Part shown: in pieces, positions 19,034 to 28,600 of the stretch | Layout of the letters: each line of letters opens with the position of its first letter | Numbering within the stretch: the stretch's first letter is position 1 | From: Phycisphaerales bacterium | GTDB taxonomy: Bacteria; Planctomycetota; Phycisphaerae; Sedimentisphaerales; Anaerobacaceae | Length of the DNA: 64,000 nt | Direction of reading: 5' to 3' | Assembly: GCA_030602885.1 (NCBI GenBank) | Contig: JAUVYV010000004.1 | Coordinates: 1-64,000, forward strand | Program-made: the position numbers and the translations under genes | Notes under the pieces: model-generated | What the model saw: only the letters and a program-made list of their open reading frames with translations | Told to the model about the DNA's origin: nothing | The model's database searches: none

Positions 19034-22000
19034 TCACTCTTGCGAAGGACGAGAGAAGAGGGCTTTTGCGTCTTCAAGGATCATATAGAGCGACGGGACG
19101 AGCAACAGGGTAATTAGTGTGGCGAAGACAACGCCGAAGGCAAGCGAGATGGCCATGGGGATGAGGAAGCGTGCCTGGAGCGAGCGTTCGAGGAGCATAG
19201 GGACCAGGCCGAAGAAGGTTGTGAGGGTAGTGAGCATAATGGGGCGGAATCGGCGCGTGGCGCAGTCGCGGATTATCCGGACGAGACCAACGCCGGCTTT
19301 GCGCTCTCGATTGATGAGGTCGATGAGGATGAGCGAATCATTCACGACGACACCTGAGAGCGCGACGATTCCGAACATAGAGAGCAGGCTGAGGTTGAAC
19401 TTTGTCATAAAGACGAATCCCATGACGATGTGTCCTATGATGGCGCCGACGATTCCAAAAGGAATAGCAGACATAACAATCAGCGGCTGGAAGTAACTTC
19501 GGAACTGGACGGCGAGCAGCGCGTAGATAGCCAGCATGGCCAGCGGGAAGGTAACGAGCAGGGAACCGAGAGATTCGTTTCTTTCTCTTTCTTCACCGGC
19601 GAATCTGAACTGCAGGCCCGGGTACTCGCGCATAAGCTGGGGAAGAACGCGGTTGCCAAGGTCGGCGTTAATTTCAGCGGTATTTGCAATTGTTTCATCG
19701 ACATCGGCTGTCACGCTGACAACCCGTCTGCGGTCTGCGCGACGAATGGTTGCATAGCCGCGTCCGTAGTTGACTTCTGCAACCTCCTTGAATGGAATCT
19801 CGGTTCCGGCGGGCAGGCGTATTCTCATATTCTCGACGTCGGCGAGACTTCTTCTTTCCTGCTCGGGGTAGCGGACCATGACGCGGATATCGTCTCGGCC
19901 CCGCTGAATTCGCTGTGCCTCTTCACCGTAGAAGCCCTGTCTGACCTGTCTGGCGAGGTCCGCAAGAGTCAATCCAAGCGCACGGCCGGTTTCCCGAAGC
20001 TGGAGTTTCAGCTCGGCCTTTCCTTCTTCGAAGTCGTCGGCGATGTCACTGATACCGGCATATTCCCGCAGGGTCTCTTTTAACTGTTCGACCGTCTTTA
20101 GGAGTGTGTTGAAGTCCTGGTGTGACAATTCGACGTTGATGGGATCACCTGTGCTCATAATCGTCGACATAAAAGTCAGCGATGAGACACCGGGTATCTC
20201 ACCGACGATTTCTCTCCATCGCGCTTCCATTTTAGCGGTCGATTCGGTTTTTGGATTTCTTTCTTCGCCGCTGAGCATCTCGATATTGACCTCGGCCAGA
20301 TGCGCGCCGCCGACAGCACCGACCCCACGAACGGGGCCGCCGCCTCGTGAGCTGGGCTGGTCTCCGATGATGGTTGCCATGTGCTTGAAGAGGGAGGGTT
20401 TCGACGGGCGTTCTGAATCGAACTCATTGCGGACCTGCTGGGCGGCACTTTCGAGCCGCGCAATGACTTTCTGTGTTTGTTTTACGGGCGTTCCCTGCGG
20501 CATGGTCAGTGTTGCGACTATATTGTCGGCCTCGACAGGGTCAAAGAAGACCACTTTGATGTAGCCGCCGGCAATCCATCCGACGGTAAGAGTGAAGATT
20601 GCGATACCGACCGACAGAGTGAGATATCGGAACTTCACGGCGCGCTCAACAAATGAGGCAAAGGGGCCTTTGACAAAGGCAAAAAGGCGCTGCTCAACCC
20701 GGACGCGGAGCTTTTCGATGAGGCGAAACAGGATGAACTTGCCTTCGAATCCGCCGGCGGAGAGGTGTGCAGGGAGAATGAGGAGCGCTTCGACGAGACT
20801 GACGCAGAGGACACTTATGACTACGATGGGTATGACCCGCATGATTTTTCCCATCACTCCCGGGATGAAGAGCATGGGGACAAAAGCGAAGACGGTGGTG
20901 AGGACGGCGAGTGTGACGGGCGCGGCCATTTCTCTTGCGCCTTTGACAGCGGCATGGAGGCGTGTGAGGCCCTGCTGTCTCCAGGCGAAGATGTTTTCGC
21001 CGACAACTATTGCGTCGTCAACGACGAGGCCGAGTGACATGATAAATGCAAACAGCGATATCATATTGATGGACACGCCGAACTTCGGAAGCAGCCAAAA
21101 GGCGCCAAAGAATGAGATGGGGATTCCCATAGTGGTCCAGAATGCCAGGCGGACATTCAGGAAGAGCACAAGACAGATGAAGACGAGGGTTAGGCCGAAA
21201 TATGCGTTTTTTGTGAGGAGGCGAATTCTTGCGCGGAGGATTTCGGACTGGTCCTGCCAGGTGGCAATCGAGATGCCGGCAGGCAAGGCATTTTTCTTTT
21301 TCTCGACGTATGTTTTGACGGTATCTGCGACGTCGAGAGCGCCCTGTTCGCCGACACGGAAGACCTTTACGAGTGCGGCCGGTCGGCCGTCGAATCGTGC
21401 GTAGAGGTCGGTGTCCTCGAAGTCGTCTCTGACGACGGCGATGTCGCCGAGGCGGATTCGGGTTCCGTCATTTCCGGAAAGGACAATGATTTTTTCGAAT
21501 TGGGACCCATAGTATTTCTGGCCCTGGGTCCTTACGAGGATTTCTCCACCAGAGGTTTTAACTGAGCCGGCGGGGACATCGAGGGATGAGTTTCTGACGA
21601 TGGCGGCGAGCTGGTCGAAGCTCAGGCCATATCGGCGAAGGTTTTCTTCGGAGACCTCAATTGAGATTTCGTAGGGACGGACGCCGGTGACATCAATCTG
21701 GCTTATGTTCGGTAAGGCGGTAAGGTCGTCGCGGACCCCGTCGGCGAGTTTCTTGAGGGTTTTTTCAGAGGCATCGCCATAGAGAACGATGGTGATTACC
21801 TCGTAGCGGGTAGTAATTTCGGTTATGATGGGCTTTTCGGTCTCTTTGGGGAAGGTTATGATTCTGTCAACTTCGGCCTTTATGTCATCGAGGACGTCTT
21901 TTGTATCGGCGTACTCTTCGACTTCGATTATAACCATTCCGGCGCCTTCGGCGGCGGAGGCGGTGATGCGTTTTATTCCGTCAACAGCGGCTATCGCCTC

Positions 22001-22225
22001 CTCGACTCGCAGGACGACGCCTTCCTCGACATCGGTCGGAGTAGCGCCTCGGTATGGGACGGTGACGGTAATCACATCGAGGTCGAATTCCGGAAAGAAC
22101 TCGACCTTCATCGTAAATAGGGTGAGCAGACCCGCGGTAATGATAAGAAACATGAGGAGATTGGCGGCGACGTGATTTGAGGCGAACCAAGCCAACAGGC
22201 CTTTGTTTTCCGTCAAATCCTTCAT
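19034..22225 (-). CDS. RND efflux pump inner-membrane permease (AcrB/HAE-1-like)
   Basis: A 1063-residue protein of full AcrB length: two sets of a leading membrane helix, a large periplasmic loop and five further helices. The proton-relay pair is present in SLGLVVDDAIVVGENI (~residue 400). The second half has the corresponding GVVVNDSLILIDLIN rather than the AKNAI-type sequence with the relay lysine of E. coli AcrB, a change seen in other RND subgroups. It is the last gene of the operon: its ATG overlaps the adaptor stop by four bases (ATGA). Substrates cannot be told from sequence; drugs, metals or small molecules are possible. Confidence 0.95.
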   Translation of the reverse strand: MKDLTENKGLLAWFASNHVAANLLMFLIITAGLLTLFTMKVEFFPEFDLDVITVTVPYRGATPTDVEEGVVLRVEEAIAAVDGIKRITASAAEGAGMVIIEVEEYADTKDVLDDIKAEVDRIITFPKETEKPIITEITTRYEVITIVLYGDASEKTLKKLADGVRDDLTALPNISQIDVTGVRPYEISIEVSEENLRRYGLSFDQLAAIVRNSSLDVPAGSVKTSGGEILVRTQGQKYYGSQFEKIIVLSGNDGTRIRLGDIAVVRDDFEDTDLYARFDGRPAALVKVFRVGEQGALDVADTVKTYVEKKKNALPAGISIATWQDQSEILRARIRLLTKNAYFGLTLVFICLVLFLNVRLAFWTTMGIPISFFGAFWLLPKFGVSINMISLFAFIMSLGLVVDDAIVVGENIFAWRQQGLTRLHAAVKGAREMAAPVTLAVLTTVFAFVPMLFIPGVMGKIMRVIPIVVISVLCVSLVEALLILPAHLSAGGFEGKFILFRLIEKLRVRVEQRLFAFVKGPFASFVERAVKFRYLTLSVGIAIFTLTVGWIAGGYIKVVFFDPVEADNIVATLTMPQGTPVKQTQKVIARLESAAQQVRNEFDSERPSKPSLFKHMATIIGDQPSSRGGGPVRGVGAVGGAHLAEVNIEMLSGEERNPKTESTAKMEARWREIVGEIPGVSSLTFMSTIMSTGDPINVELSHQDFNTLLKTVEQLKETLREYAGISDIADDFEEGKAELKLQLRETGRALGLTLADLARQVRQGFYGEEAQRIQRGRDDIRVMVRYPEQERRSLADVENMRIRLPAGTEIPFKEVAEVNYGRGYATIRRADRRRVVSVTADVDETIANTAEINADLGNRVLPQLMREYPGLQFRFAGEERERNESLGSLLVTFPLAMLAIYALLAVQFRSYFQPLIVMSAIPFGIVGAIIGHIVMGFVFMTKFNLSLLSMFGIVALSGVVVNDSLILIDLINRERKAGVGLVRIIRDCATRRFRPIMLTTLTTFFGLVPMLLERSLQARFLIPMAISLAFGVVFATLITLLLVPSLYMILEDAKALFSRPSQE

Positions 22226-23505
22226 TCATCGGCCCCCTGAACATCGAGCCGGTTTGCATCTGCGTTGATATTCTGCTGTTCGGTGTCCGCTCTTACCTGT
22301 GTTCGAACATTCATACCGTCGCTTGCCGCATCGAGGGAACTCAGGACAATCATATCTCCGTGCTCAACACCTGAGACTGCATAGGCGAAATTCCTGTCGG
22401 CGCGGACTATATCGAGGGGTCGAATCCGGAGCTTGCCGTTATTGACGAGCCAGACCTCGTTGCCCTGGCGAACCGCGTCTCGTGGGACGGCGACGGCGTT
22501 TTTGAGGGTACGTCCCTGAATCTGAACTTTGACAAACATACCGGGTACGAGGGGCGGTGTCTCCCCGGCAGGGTCTGAGGGATTTGTAACCTCAACAACG
22601 ACGGAAACGAGGCGTGAATTCCTGTCGACTTCGCCGGTGGTTCGCTTCACATATCCGATCCATACGTGCCGGCGGCCGGCGATGTTTGCCGCGACGTGAG
22701 CGATTGTGGCTTCGGCAGAATCGTGGTCTGCGTTTACCGCGCCAGACTGCCGGGGGATGTCAAACCAGGCGAGCTCGTCATCTTCGAGCGGCACTTCAAT
22801 TTCAACCGCTTCAATGCCATAAGCGGAGCCGACAGAGCGGCCTGCGGCTACAAACTGCCCGAGATCGACCTGTTTACTTATGACGCGTACATCGATAGGG
22901 AGCGAAACAACGGTTCTTTCGAGATTGAGCCGTGCGGTTTCGAGTCGCGCTTTTGCGGATTCGAGCTGAGCTTCGGCACGGCGAATCTGGGGCTCGCGCA
23001 GCACAAGCGGTGAGTCAGGTTCGGTATTTGGATTGAGCTGCTGCCACTCTTTCTTTGCGACAGTGGCTTCGGCCTTTTCGATATCGAGTACGACATCGGC
23101 CTCGGCGACGAGGGCCTGTGCCTGGCGGACGGCGAGTTCGTAGTCTCTCGGGTCGATTTTGATAATGGGCTGATTTGCGGAAATGGTCCCACCTGCTCGG
23201 AAGCCGGGATTGACCCAGACGACATTTCCGGCGACCTGTGGTGCAATCTCAACCTCGACCTTTGGTGTGACGGTGCCGTAGCCGCTGACTGCCATAGGGA
23301 TGTCTCTGACGCTGAGTCGCTCGACTTCGACGAGAGGCGCGGGGACCTCCATCTCGACGCGCTGCGGAGGTTTTCGTGAGACGACCATGAGCCAGGCGAG
23401 GGCGACGGCTGCTGCGATTACGAAAGAAGCGATTACCGCCTGCTTATGCCTTCCGAGGAGCTTGACGAACACGTTGGCTTTTTCTTTGGTCCGGTCCATA
23501 TCCAT
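22222..23505 (-). CDS. RND efflux periplasmic adaptor (membrane fusion protein)
   Basis: A 427-residue adaptor linking the permease and outer-membrane channel. An N-terminal membrane anchor lies at ~18-42 (AVIASFVIAAAVALAWLMVV). A biotinyl-lipoyl-like half motif is at ~80-110 (APQVAGNVVWVNPGFRAGGTISANQPIIKID), followed by an alpha-helical hairpin (~115-205) and a second lipoyl half with beta-barrel. The C-terminal segment is VPRDAVRQGNEVWLVNNGKLRIRPLDIVR. It lies 13 bases after the outer-membrane gene and overlaps the permease start. Confidence 0.93.
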   Translation of the reverse strand: MDMDRTKEKANVFVKLLGRHKQAVIASFVIAAAVALAWLMVVSRKPPQRVEMEVPAPLVEVERLSVRDIPMAVSGYGTVTPKVEVEIAPQVAGNVVWVNPGFRAGGTISANQPIIKIDPRDYELAVRQAQALVAEADVVLDIEKAEATVAKKEWQQLNPNTEPDSPLVLREPQIRRAEAQLESAKARLETARLNLERTVVSLPIDVRVISKQVDLGQFVAAGRSVGSAYGIEAVEIEVPLEDDELAWFDIPRQSGAVNADHDSAEATIAHVAANIAGRRHVWIGYVKRTTGEVDRNSRLVSVVVEVTNPSDPAGETPPLVPGMFVKVQIQGRTLKNAVAVPRDAVRQGNEVWLVNNGKLRIRPLDIVRADRNFAYAVSGVEHGDMIVLSSLDAASDGMNVRTQVRADTEQQNINADANRLDVQGADE

Positions 23506-23518
23506 ATTACCGCATTAA

Positions 23519-24958
23519 TTATCCCTGTGTTTGTTCTTGTTCGAGCCAGTTTCCGCCGAGAGCTAAGTGCAGGTTTACGCGGGTCGTCCAGATTTGCGCT
23601 TTGAGAATGGCGAGCCGCTCGGCGGCAATATATCGGCGCCGTTCGGATTCGAGGACAGTCAAAATAGTCTCGACACCGCGCTGGTATCGCTCTGTTGAGA
23701 GCTGCTCGGCAGCGCGTGCCTCGGCGAGGCGAACCTGGGCGTACTGCAATTGTTTCTGGAGCAACTGCTCAGCGGCAAGGGCATCCTCAACTTCCCTCAG
23801 CGCCGTCAGGACGGTGGCGGCATAAGTGGCGGCGCTCTGCTCATAGCGTGCCTTTGCCGCCCTGACCTGTGCGCGGAGGAGGCCTCCTTTGAAGATTGGC
23901 TGGGCAATATTGATTACCGCGGAATAGACTTCGGTCTCGTTTATCCAGAGGTCGTCCCAGATATCGGCGCTACGCCCGAGGTTGCCGGTGAGGGTAAGGT
24001 CGGGAAAGAGCTGAGCGACGGTGACACCAACTCTCTGATTAGCAGCTCGGAGCGAGAATTCTCCGGCCTGGATATCGGGACGTCGGTCGAGAAGCGAGGC
24101 AGGCAGGCCAACGGGAACGGGACAGAGGTCCGGCAGGTCAGCAAGGGTCTTGGGCAGGGGCGCCGACGAGCCGGGGCGTCGCGCCAGCAGCACGTCGAGG
24201 GCGTGGGTGGCAATTACAAGTGACTGCTCGATGACGGGTTCCGCAGCCTGAGCGGCGGCGAGATTCTCGCGTGCGAGCCGCACATCGACGGGGCCGACGA
24301 GTCCCTGGCTGTAGCGACGTTCGACAATCCGGAGGGTATTGGTGCGACTCTCGATATTTGCCCTGGCGATGGCCAGCCGTCCCTGGAGCGTTGCAATCTG
24401 TACCCTGGCGTTAATGACACTGGCTATAAGGGCATTTGTGAGCGCCTGTTGATTTTGTGCTGCGGCGAGCATATCAGCCCAGGCGGCCCTTTCTGCGTGG
24501 CGGAGCTTTCCCCAGAGGTCAACGATATAAGTAATCGAGATACCCTGTGAGTAGGTGGTCGTAAGAGCACTGATCCTTCCGGTGCCGAAATTAAAGGAAG
24601 ATTTGTTGCGTGTTCTTGAAATACCGTAGGATACATCGGGCCAGAGGGCGCCTCGACTCTGCGCGAGGCCGGCCTGTGCCTCGAGTACCCTTGCTGCGGA
24701 TGCCCTGAGGTCATAGTTGTTTTCGAGCGCCTGGGTGACGAGCTGTGCGGTAATGTCGTCACCGAATCGCTGCCACCAGGTGTCACGCAGCGGCATAGCG
24801 TTCGGGTCCTGGATGTGGTCGGCGGCGTTGAAGAAGGCGTCGTTGGTATCGGCAGCAGTGGTGGGTCTGTGGTACTTCGGGCCGACCATACAGCCGCCGG
24901 CGGCCAGACCCAAGACGACGATTACGACAGAATATTTTATTGCAGCTCTACTGCCCAT
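23519..24958 (-). CDS. TolC/NodT-family outer-membrane efflux lipoprotein
   Basis: About 479 residues from the ATG at 24958 (GSRAAIKYSVVIVV...). An in-frame ATG at 24988 would overlap the upstream regulator gene by 41 bases and put a charged stretch before the signal peptide. The lipobox LAAGGC precedes MVGPKYHRP, the typical start of mature NodT-type factors. Two OEP repeats follow (~60-260 and ~270-465), including DIQAGEFSLRAANQRVGVTVAQLFPDLTLTG. The protein should form the trimeric outer-membrane exit duct of the pump. Confidence 0.93.
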   Translation of the reverse strand: MGSRAAIKYSVVIVVLGLAAGGCMVGPKYHRPTTAADTNDAFFNAADHIQDPNAMPLRDTWWQRFGDDITAQLVTQALENNYDLRASAARVLEAQAGLAQSRGALWPDVSYGISRTRNKSSFNFGTGRISALTTTYSQGISITYIVDLWGKLRHAERAAWADMLAAAQNQQALTNALIASVINARVQIATLQGRLAIARANIESRTNTLRIVERRYSQGLVGPVDVRLARENLAAAQAAEPVIEQSLVIATHALDVLLARRPGSSAPLPKTLADLPDLCPVPVGLPASLLDRRPDIQAGEFSLRAANQRVGVTVAQLFPDLTLTGNLGRSADIWDDLWINETEVYSAVINIAQPIFKGGLLRAQVRAAKARYEQSAATYAATVLTALREVEDALAAEQLLQKQLQYAQVRLAEARAAEQLSTERYQRGVETILTVLESERRRYIAAERLAILKAQIWTTRVNLHLALGGNWLEQEQTQG

Positions 24959-25625
24959 CGGACCGGCCTTTCTTTTGACCGTAGGCACGAATGCCGGCGG
25001 CTGAAAACATCACGATGTGCTCAATCGTCCTGTCGATATCGAAGGCGATCAGCTTGATTTCCTCACCGCCTTCGAGCATTCCCTTTAGACGAATGACGTG
25101 AATCAACTGGGCCACAACCGACATAATACTCTGCTGGGTTGCGGTTTCGTCGAGGTAGGGACATATCGTCTGCAGCGCCCCTCGCAGCACAGCGAGAGTA
25201 GGTCCGGCAAGCTCCTTGACAAACATCCCTTTCGGCAGACGCCGCTCGAACATTTCGCGAGCAAACAGCTGCATAAATCGCTGGCTTGCCTGGCGGTCTG
25301 CAAAGGGCTCAAGAAAGGCCTCGGCGAAGATATGGATGAGGCGTTCGAGGGTCGGCTTTTCGGCCATAACGGTCTCGACGGCCCTTACGCGGGTCTCGCG
25401 CATTTCCCTGAACCGGTGACGAAACAGCTCTGCGTAGAGTTCGTCCTTGGTGCCGAAGTGGTAGTTGACGGCGGCGAGGTTGCAGTCGGCCCGGGTGGTC
25501 AGGTCTCGAATGGAGGTCGCATCGAAGCCCTTTGCAGCAAAGAGGTCTTCGGCAGCATCAATCAGGCGTTGTTTCGCGTCCTTTGCCTTTTTTTCGTGAT
25601 TTTCGGACTTTTCTGCTACTGACAT
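24948..25625 (-). CDS. TetR-family repressor of the efflux operon
   Basis: About 225 residues. I choose the ATG at 25625 because AAGGA sits just upstream; the in-frame ATG at 25652 would place an operator-like repeat inside the gene. The N-terminus has the TetR helix-turn-helix (AKGFDATSIRDLTTRADCNLAAVNYHFGTKDELYAELF, ~25-62). The C-terminal ligand domain resembles the group seen with efflux pumps. It is the first gene of the operon and overlaps the outer-membrane gene slightly, so autoregulation of the whole operon is likely. The inducer is unknown. Confidence 0.92.
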   Translation of the reverse strand: MSVAEKSENHEKKAKDAKQRLIDAAEDLFAAKGFDATSIRDLTTRADCNLAAVNYHFGTKDELYAELFRHRFREMRETRVRAVETVMAEKPTLERLIHIFAEAFLEPFADRQASQRFMQLFAREMFERRLPKGMFVKELAGPTLAVLRGALQTICPYLDETATQQSIMSVVAQLIHVIRLKGMLEGGEEIKLIAFDIDRTIEHIVMFSAAGIRAYGQKKGRSDGQ

Positions 25626-25637
25626 TGCGGTTTCCTT

Positions 25638-25688
25638 AAACGGTCGTTTCATACTATAGTATAAAACACTCGTTTGAAACAGTCGTTT
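25638..25688 (-). promoter_or_regulatory. Operator/promoter of the tetR efflux operon: three AAAC-N4-GTTT sites
   Basis: Three 12-base sites of form AAAC-N4-GTTT lie just upstream of the regulator start: 25638-25649, 25664-25675 and 25677-25688. The last two are 13 bases apart, close to a helical turn. Between the first two is a perfect 12-base palindrome (atactatagtat, 25651-25662) containing minus-strand TATACT, a plausible -10 box. Binding here would block the promoter; the match to this repressor is inferred from position. Confidence 0.65.
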
Positions 25689-25843
25689 GAATTCGTGCTT
25701 TTGGACATTAAGTTATCAGGACATTAGTCAAGTATTGGCCGGCAGTGGCGATTTGGCCGCTTTTTGGGCTTGTACAGTGGGAGAGGGTCTGTATTCACGG
25801 CTCGGCCAATCGCGCTGAGGTGAGCTGACCGGCGTTGGGGTGG

Positions 25844-26800
25844 TTATGAACTGTGCTTACGGCGCTGGTTTTCGAGGCAAATGCGAGCGTTGCGTTTGAG
25901 ACGGTCGAGTCCGGCGCGACGCAGGGCCGAGTCGGCGAACGCAAGGTCAAAGTCCTCCTGTGAGAGGCAGGATAGCGCACGCAAGTCAAGGACCACCCTT
26001 TCCGGGTGAAATATGAAGCGAGCATTCCTGCATGTCGGCGCCTTGTGCTGATATGGGCAGGCCAGGACACATTCATCGCAGCCGAAAAGCCGGTCGCCCA
26101 TTATTTCGGCGAGGTTTTCGGGGATGTCGCCATTGTGTTCGATGGTGAAGTAGCTGATACATTTATTCGCATCGAAGTATCCATCCGGCCTTAAGGCGCC
26201 CGTCGGACAAGCGTTGAGACATTTGTTGCAGTCGCCACAGGAATTCTTTATTGGCTCACTGGGTACAAGCTCGATATTCGTCAGCACCTCGCCCAGCAGG
26301 ATTTCGGGGCCGAGGTCGGGGTTAATGAGCATGTGGTTTTTTCCGATGAAGCCGAGGCCGGCGCGTTCGGCGACCGCTCTTTCGAGGAGGGGTGCTGAGT
26401 CGCAGCAGATTTTGAATTTGAGGCCCGGCCCGGCGACCGAAATGATGAAATCCGTCAGCTTGCGAAGCTGGTTTTTTATGAACGGGTGGTAGTCTTCGTA
26501 TTGTGCATAGTGCGCGACGCGGCCCATGGGCTGAGGGGACTGCCGGCAGATCGAGCCGGCAGAAGGTTTGTAATTGAGGCCTGCTATGATGACAGAACGG
26601 GCCCCTTCGAACAGATTGGCGGGATTGATTCGCTTTTCGAGGTTTCTCTGCATATAGCCCATGCCGGCAGCGAAATCGGCATCGAGCCAACTCTTAAGAC
26701 ACTCAACGTGGTTGTCGTCGATCGGCGATGCATCGGTTATGCCAACGAGGTCGAAACCTAATTGGAGGGCCTTTTGCTTTATGTCATCAGAGAGAAGCAT
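25844..26800 (-). CDS. queG: Epoxyqueuosine reductase
   Basis: About 318 residues from the ATG at 26800 (MLLSDDIKQKAL). The open frame extends 53 codons further upstream, but that part overlaps the end of the preceding gene and is low-complexity Ser/Lys sequence. The enzyme is cobalamin-dependent and reduces epoxyqueuosine to queuosine in tRNA. Visible are CCDSAPLLERAVAERAGLGFIGKN (cobalamin/active-site region) and two ferredoxin-like cluster motifs, CGDCNKCLNACPTGAL and CDECVLACPYQ...C. The gap to the DUF1080 gene is 7 bases, so the two are probably co-transcribed. tgt at 12 kb is the same pathway. Confidence 0.95.
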   Translation of the reverse strand: MLLSDDIKQKALQLGFDLVGITDASPIDDNHVECLKSWLDADFAAGMGYMQRNLEKRINPANLFEGARSVIIAGLNYKPSAGSICRQSPQPMGRVAHYAQYEDYHPFIKNQLRKLTDFIISVAGPGLKFKICCDSAPLLERAVAERAGLGFIGKNHMLINPDLGPEILLGEVLTNIELVPSEPIKNSCGDCNKCLNACPTGALRPDGYFDANKCISYFTIEHNGDIPENLAEIMGDRLFGCDECVLACPYQHKAPTCRNARFIFHPERVVLDLRALSCLSQEDFDLAFADSALRRAGLDRLKRNARICLENQRRKHSS

Positions 26801-26807
26801 ATCTATA

Positions 26808-27503
26808 TTATCGCGACAAGGGTATGAGGACGACCTTGCGGTAATAGACTTCCGCTCCTTCGGACTGGATGAGGATTTTGCCTTTTTGGACGCTGAGGTC
26901 GGTGGCCTGGTTGACGACGACGCCGTTGACAATATGTGTAATCTTGTCACCATCGGCAATGACCTCGATGATGTTCCACCGGCCGTGCGGTTTTTCGGCG
27001 TCTTGTGTCTTTATGATTCTGTCGTATTTTTTGCCAAATCGTTTGCCGTTGGCGGTGACGGCGGGGCCGACGAGCCAGATGTCGCCGCAGTCGCCTTCCT
27101 GAATCTGACATTCGATTGAATAGGGCCAGACCTCATCCCGCTTGTCTTTGGGGAAATGATAAAGGACGCCGCTGTCGCGCTTTGCGTTTTCGCGCGGGGG
27201 GAACTTTTTTTCGCCCCATTTGAATTCGACAATGAGGCGGTAGTTTTCGTATTCTTTCTTTGTGCAGAGGTAGCCGAACTGCTTTCCGAGGATGTGGAGG
27301 ATGCCGTTTTCGACTTTGAAGATGCCTTCGGGGTCACTATTAATGCCGACTTTTTCAATGACGGTGTACCAGCCGCTGAGGTCCTTGCCGTTGAAAAGGT
27401 TGATTGCGGAGGTTCGTGCGGAGCCGGCGCATCCGGAGAGGATTGTTACGGCCAGGAGCACAAAAAGGGCGGCTGGGCAATTGAAACGTCTGAGTGAGGT
27501 CAC
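26808..27503 (-). CDS. DUF1080 (3-keto-disaccharide hydrolase-like) lipoprotein
   Basis: A 231-residue protein starting at GTG 27503 with AAGGAG eight bases upstream. The signal peptide ends in a lipobox (VTILSGC|AGSA), so it should be a lipid-anchored envelope protein. The body is a DUF1080 jelly-roll: INLFNGKDLSGWYTVIE near the start, NGILHILGKQFGYLCTKKEYENYRLIVEFKWGEKKF, RDSGVLYHF, SIECQIQEGDCGDIW, and a HIVNGVVVNQATDLS end. The family is abundant in planctomycetes and includes 3-keto-glycoside hydrolases. It follows the TIM-barrel gene by 53 bases; a joint role in sugar processing is plausible. Confidence 0.88.
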   Translation of the reverse strand: MTSLRRFNCPAALFVLLAVTILSGCAGSARTSAINLFNGKDLSGWYTVIEKVGINSDPEGIFKVENGILHILGKQFGYLCTKKEYENYRLIVEFKWGEKKFPPRENAKRDSGVLYHFPKDKRDEVWPYSIECQIQEGDCGDIWLVGPAVTANGKRFGKKYDRIIKTQDAEKPHGRWNIIEVIADGDKITHIVNGVVVNQATDLSVQKGKILIQSEGAEVYYRKVVLIPLSR

Positions 27504-27556
27504 TTAATTGTCTCCTTATTATCGACGGACGATTCACGGTCGTATGAATTTGTCTT

Positions 27557-28510
27557 CTATGTCAGGGCCGTTTTGACGGCGGCTTTTGTTTTTCGCAGGC
27601 CGGTCTTTGCGACGGTAAAGGCATCGTCGCTCTTCCAGTATTCGGGGTTGAAGAGCTCGAGCGAGAGGACGGTGGTGGAGCCGTAGGCGGCAAGGTCGCC
27701 GAGGACCTGCGTCAGCGGTGCTATGCCGTCTCCGGGATAGACTCGGTCTCTGTCGGTAATTTTATCGCGTGGAGGGTTCGCGGGGTAGTCGTTTATGTGG
27801 AAGACGGGAGTGGCGTGTGGGCTGAGTAGTTTGAGGCCGTGGTGGTCGGAGCCGGCCTTGTAGATGTGGTAGGCGTCGGCGAGGATACAGGCCTTCGGGT
27901 GGCCGGATTCGGCGGCGACGAACATTGCCTCGCCGAGTCGGCTTACGTTTTTGGAAAATGCCCAGTGTTCGAGCTGGGGGCGAACTCCAATTTGGTCGCC
28001 GAGCTCAAGAAGGGCACGGTATCTTTCGGCGGCCTTTAGCAGGTCGAGGCCCGGCTCGCGGGTGGCGCCGGCGGGCGGCGCGGCGATGCGTTTGGCGCCG
28101 ATTTGGGCGAGGGCATCCATATCACGTTTGGCCTGTTCGAGGCCTTTGGCGCGTTCGGCGGGGTCGTCAACAATCCAGGCGGAAAAGGCGATGCAGCTTT
28201 CGACGGTCAGGCCAAGGTCTTTGAGACGTTTGCGCAGGTCGTCCAGGGAACCGCCGGATTCAGTGTATTCGTGTATTTTGCTTATCCAGGGCTCGATACC
28301 GGTATAGCCGGCTTTTGCGGTGATTTCGATTTCTTCGACGATGGCCAGGTTGTGGCCGCGGATGGTGGCGGTGTTGAGGCAGTAGGTAAATGAGGTGGTT
28401 TTCGCTTTTTCTGCAGCAGAGGTGGCATTGCCCACAGCGGCTGCGGTCGCTGCAGCGGCAGTGGCTGCAAGAAGCCGACGTCGAGAGATTAGCTGTTCGC
28501 TCATATCCAT
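27557..28510 (-). CDS. Tat-exported sugar phosphate isomerase/epimerase-like TIM-barrel protein
   Basis: About 317 residues from ATG 28510 (AAAGG just upstream); ATG 28504 is equally good. The twin-arginine signal is SRRRLLAATAAAATAAAVG. The body is an AP-endonuclease-2/xylose-isomerase-like barrel: YTGIEPWISKI, VESCIAFSAWIVDD, IAAPPAGA, PQLEHWAFSKNVSR, CILADAYHIYKAGSDH, FHINDYPANPPRDKITDRDRVYPGDG and VLSLELFNPEYW. Metal-ligating Glu/His/Asp positions are present. Export suggests action on extracellular or periplasmic sugars, with the DUF1080 protein as partner. The substrate is not predictable. Confidence 0.88.
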   Translation of the reverse strand: MDMSEQLISRRRLLAATAAAATAAAVGNATSAAEKAKTTSFTYCLNTATIRGHNLAIVEEIEITAKAGYTGIEPWISKIHEYTESGGSLDDLRKRLKDLGLTVESCIAFSAWIVDDPAERAKGLEQAKRDMDALAQIGAKRIAAPPAGATREPGLDLLKAAERYRALLELGDQIGVRPQLEHWAFSKNVSRLGEAMFVAAESGHPKACILADAYHIYKAGSDHHGLKLLSPHATPVFHINDYPANPPRDKITDRDRVYPGDGIAPLTQVLGDLAAYGSTTVLSLELFNPEYWKSDDAFTVAKTGLRKTKAAVKTALT

Positions 28511-28600
28511 TACCTTTAACAGGGACTGATAATCGGGGTGCATTATAGCAGAGCGGAGGTGATTGCGAAAGTGACTTTAGAGACAGCGACGGAGAAGAGG

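Noticed and set aside
18809-19117. 102-codon plus-strand frame between pgl and the RND gene
   Set aside because: It runs into the RND gene's 3' end on the opposite strand, has no ribosome site and no recognisable domain.
19430-20083. 217-codon plus-strand frame opposite the RND permease
   Set aside because: It lies wholly within the permease gene on the other strand; the permease has all family motifs. The same applies to 20592-21404.
26801-26959. 53-codon N-terminal extension of queG
   Set aside because: It overlaps the DUF1080 gene's C-terminal coding sequence and reads as low-complexity Ser/Lys/Arg; QueG proteins begin near the ATG at 26800.
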